Shown here: piece after piece, positions 7,483 through 8,966 of the stretch
Layout of the letters: each line of letters begins with the position of its first letter
Position numbering within the stretch: the stretch's first letter is position 1
From: JALOBO01 sp023228225
GTDB lineage: Bacteria; Bacillota; Clostridia; Christensenellales; UBA1242
DNA: 8,966 nucleotides
NCBI GenBank assembly: GCA_041663585.1
Contig: JBAYMN010000026.1
Location: forward strand, 1-8,966
Reading direction: 5' to 3'
The notes under the pieces: generated by a model
The model's database searches: none
What the model was told of the DNA's origin: nothing
The model's input: only the letters and a program-made list of their open reading frames with translations
Made by a program: the position numbers and the translations under genes

Positions 7483-7531
7483 ATATTTGCAAAGAAAAAA
7501 AGTACAGTAATACTTTATCTTTATTTAAATA

Positions 7532-7692
7532 GGACACGCTAAGTAGTTTAAACGCAAAGATTTTTAAATGATTTAGTCCCAAACAGGTTCCGACGCGTAT
7601 GTATACGCTAGGTGGTTCTGTTTGGGGCTAAAGCGTTAAAAAGATTGCGTTTAAACGGTGGCTAGTTTCGCCTAGCCGTTAGGTAGGCGAAA
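7532..7692 (+). ncRNA. Candidate structured element, copy B (plus-strand sense)
   Basis: GGACACG (7532-7538) and CTAAGTAG correspond to the closing arm of copy A. The main hairpin (7546-7656, again 111 nt) is closed by GTTTAAACGC/GCGTTTAAAC and keeps the AGA/GA internal loop and the GTTCCGACG and CTAGGTGGTT tip. It differs from copy A at about 9 positions. The second hairpin (7666-7692) has stem TTTCGCCTA/TAGGCGAAA, differing from copy A by three compensatory pair changes, and loop GCCGTTAGG. A U-G pair in the main stem fits plus-strand RNA. The right-hand closing arm present in copy A is missing, so copy B is 3'-truncated or folds differently. Confidence 0.55.
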
Positions 7693-7730
7693 AAACAATA
7701 TATTGTATACAGTTTAGATAGGAATACTAT

Positions 7731-7850
7731 GGGGGCATTTTAGGTTGTGATGGATTGAGTACTTAAAGATTATAAAACGACAAAAATGGCTTAAAATCGC
7801 ATTTTTATTCGGTACTAAATAGTGCTTGCGGGATAATGCCAAGCGGAATA
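7731..7850 (+). repeat. Decayed structured element, copy D
   Basis: Matches to copy C in the same order and spacing: CATTTTAGGTT (7736-7746), AAAACGAC (7774-7781) and GCTTG...CAAGCGGAA (7824-7828 with 7840-7848). The conserved tip and the CCGTTAGG loop are lost. A different fold is possible, with AGTAC (7758-7762) pairing GTACT (7812-7816) and AAAAATG (7782-7788) pairing CATTTTT (7800-7806). It is probably a degenerate relic. Confidence 0.35.
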
Positions 7851-7875
7851 TTTTTAAAATTGTGATATAAAACAT

Positions 7876-7904
7876 TTGACAAATTTATGGTTACATTTTA
7901 AACT
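7876..7904 (+). promoter_or_regulatory. Candidate promoter for the small secreted protein gene
   Basis: TTGACA (7876-7881), a 17-nt spacer and TAAACT (7899-7904, four of six matches to TATAAT). It would give a leader of about 240 nt before ATG 8152. No better promoter was seen nearer the gene. Confidence 0.5.
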
Positions 7905-7910
7905 TACAAC

Positions 7911-8137
7911 AGTGAATAAAAGTTTACTCATAAGTTTTACAAAGATTTTTTACAACTTTTATTTGTACTTTGAAAACTTAATATATGCGATGAGCATAGT
8001 AGATCAAAAAGAGTCTACATTAAATTTATGGTATCATTTTTAACCTATGGTTAAAATAGATATAAATCTGTTGGTAATAAAATGAAGATTGACCAACACA
8101 AACTTTTTATGTACATAAATGTACAAAAAATTAAAAA
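7911..8137 (+). other. Long structured leader of the secreted protein gene
   Basis: Several hairpins can form: TTTTAACC/GGTTAAAA around TAT (8038-8056), TGTTGGT/ACCAACA (8069-8075 with 8092-8098), and TGTACA/TGTACA around TAAA (8110-8125) extended by flanking T and A runs. No intrinsic terminator or known riboswitch core is recognised. Leaders like this often stabilise abundant mRNAs, which would suit a major secreted protein; this is inference. Confidence 0.4.
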
Positions 8138-8138
8138 A

Positions 8139-8142
8139 GGAG
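8139..8142 (+). promoter_or_regulatory. Ribosome binding site of the small secreted protein gene
   Basis: AAAAAAGGAGA contains a strong GGAG core 9 nt before ATG 8152 and fixes that start ahead of the signal peptide. Confidence 0.8.
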
Positions 8143-8151
8143 AAATAAATA

Positions 8152-8838
8152 ATGAAAAAATTATTAACAGCTATTTGCTCTATGGCACTTGTTGCAACAA
8201 TGGGCTTTGGTTTTAATGCTTTTGCAGAATTGGATCAAGATGTTACAGGCTCAACAACCGTAACAATTGAAGCAGTTGACCTTTCTGGTACAGCATCATT
8301 TGCCTTGGGCTATACAGTAAATCCACAGGCAGAAACACTTGCTGGAATTTGGTCAGCTAGTACAATTACGGTTACAAATACTTCAGCAGCACCAATATTC
8401 TATGTTTATACTTCAGCTTCACAAACAGGAGTTGTTTTACAAGATTTAGAAACTCCATTTGTTGAGCCAGATGATGGCGTTGCAACAGATGCTTCAAGTA
8501 TCTCATGGGCAGCAATGCCAGCAGCTACTGACTTCTCAGCTATTACAGATGAACAATGGACCAACATCGGTGTTACAAAAACTCGTACAGACTGGTGGTT
8601 AGGTGATATCTATACTCCTGAGTTAGTTGAAGTAAGAACTAGAATTGAAGACATATTCACAGGCGAGGGAGCTGGTGTTCACTCCGATAACATTCTTGCA
8701 TCTAAATGGGCTGATGGTGCCTTTTCAGGTGCTGACACAATAACAGATTCTTTAACAATTAGAACTGGTACATCATTTGCTTCAGCAGTTGTAGTTAGTA
8801 TTAGTGTAGTAATTACATTAGAATTAACAGCTGGGTAA
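8152..8838 (+). CDS. Small secreted beta-rich protein of unknown function
   Basis: The protein has 228 residues. A clear Sec signal peptide (K2-K3, hydrophobic core 4-21) with likely cleavage after A-F-A (23-25) leaves a mature chain of about 203 residues. The mature chain is rich in Thr, Ser, Ala, Val and Ile in alternating strands and has no Cys. It has no membrane helix, LPXTG or SLH motif. A strand followed by N-T-S-A-A-P (76-81), and a terminal run of hydrophobic strands ending L-E-L-T-A-G, resemble the C-terminal region of the giant surface protein at 3-3470 (N-N-S-P-F-P near visible residues 1030-1035; final T-Y-T-Y-T-F-T-I-E). A strong ribosome binding site and a long leader suggest high expression. 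It could be a matrix, fibre or surface-layer subunit. I could not place it in the TasA/camelysin or WxL families. Confidence 0.92.
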   Translation: MKKLLTAICSMALVATMGFGFNAFAELDQDVTGSTTVTIEAVDLSGTASFALGYTVNPQAETLAGIWSASTITVTNTSAAPIFYVYTSASQTGVVLQDLETPFVEPDDGVATDASSISWAAMPAATDFSAITDEQWTNIGVTKTRTDWWLGDIYTPELVEVRTRIEDIFTGEGAGVHSDNILASKWADGAFSGADTITDSLTIRTGTSFASAVVVSISVVITLELTAG

Positions 8839-8855
8839 GTTGATGTTACAACTTA
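8836..8855 (+). terminator. Weak hairpin at the stop of the secreted protein gene
   Basis: TAAGTTG pairs with CAACTTA around a 6-nt loop and overlaps the stop codon. It is AT-rich and no T-run follows, so termination is doubtful. Confidence 0.25.
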
Positions 8856-8892
8856 ATTAGTAACTCAAAACAATTTTTAAACAAAATTAAAA

Positions 8893-8966
8893 ATGTCAAT
8901 CTTCAAAGCAAAAAATTACAACTATCGTGAGGTAGTAGAAACAGAGTTTTTTGTTGGAGTGTGGCG
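8893..8966 (+). CDS. Possible start of a further gene, cut by the window end
   Basis: From ATG 8893 the frame reads M-S-I-F-K-A-K-N-Y-N-Y-R-E-V-V-E-T-E-F-F-V-G-V-W and stays open to the edge, with plausible codon use. The frame is closed by TAA at 8878, so no earlier ATG is possible. There is no recognisable ribosome binding site before it, which keeps this doubtful. Confidence 0.35.
   Translation, partial: MSIFKAKNYNYREVVETEFFVGVW

Noticed and set aside
5073..7692. Composite transposon bounded by inverted repeats
   Set aside because: There is no transposase or integrase and no visible target duplication, and compensatory differences argue against a recent simple duplication; a mobile origin remains possible.
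8152..8226. Lipoprotein signal at T-A-I-C
   Set aside because: The residue before Cys is Ile, not Gly/Ala/Ser, and Cys9 is too close to the N-terminus; A-F-A is a good standard cleavage site instead.
8152..8838. TasA/camelysin or WxL domain protein
   Set aside because: Overall layout is similar, but the defining motifs of either family are not visible.

Overview
This is an AT-rich stretch from a low-GC bacterium. It has Gram-positive style GGAG ribosome binding sites, a textbook sigma-A promoter, and tryptophan encoded by TGG with no in-frame TGA, so a Mycoplasma code is unlikely. Huge Thr/Ser-rich surface proteins with InlB-type B-repeats suggest an uncultured, probably host-associated member of the Bacillota or a Tenericutes-like lineage. 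That placement is inference.

Layout. (1) 3-3470: the 3' part of a very long surface protein gene, open through the left edge. It carries five InlB/Flg_new repeats, one split by a carbohydrate-binding-like module, then Ig-like and terminal beta domains. (2) 3510-5066: a single-pass membrane protein with a cytoplasmic J-like domain whose HPD motif reads HPQ, a Lys/Glu/Pro-rich linker, one membrane helix and an outside beta domain; it is probably co-transcribed with the first gene. (3) 5067-5598: gene-free, with a 208-nt structured element (copy A, minus-strand sense), an AT-rich block with a short direct repeat and hairpin, and a sigma-A promoter. (4) 5599-6858: an AAA ATPase of the ATP-binding/DUF4143 type. 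(5) 6859-8151: about 1.3 kb with no credible gene but dense structure: a terminator-like hairpin, a chain of smaller hairpins, three more copies (C, B and decayed D) of the copy A element, three more copies of the short direct repeat, and a leader. (6) 8152-8838: a small secreted beta-rich protein. (7) 8893 to the end: possibly the start of another gene.

Genes 1, 2 and 6 look like envelope components. Genes 1 and 6 may share a terminal beta domain, and gene 2 could tie the envelope to the cytoplasm.

The strongest unexplained signal is the repeated structured element around the ATPase gene. Copies A and B, in opposite orientation about 2.3 kb apart, match at roughly 102 of 111 positions in the main hairpin. 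Several of the differences in their stems are compensatory, so base pairing appears to be under selection. This looks like an undescribed (or to me unrecognised) structured RNA or hairpin-DNA family. A link to the ATPase is only a hypothesis based on position.
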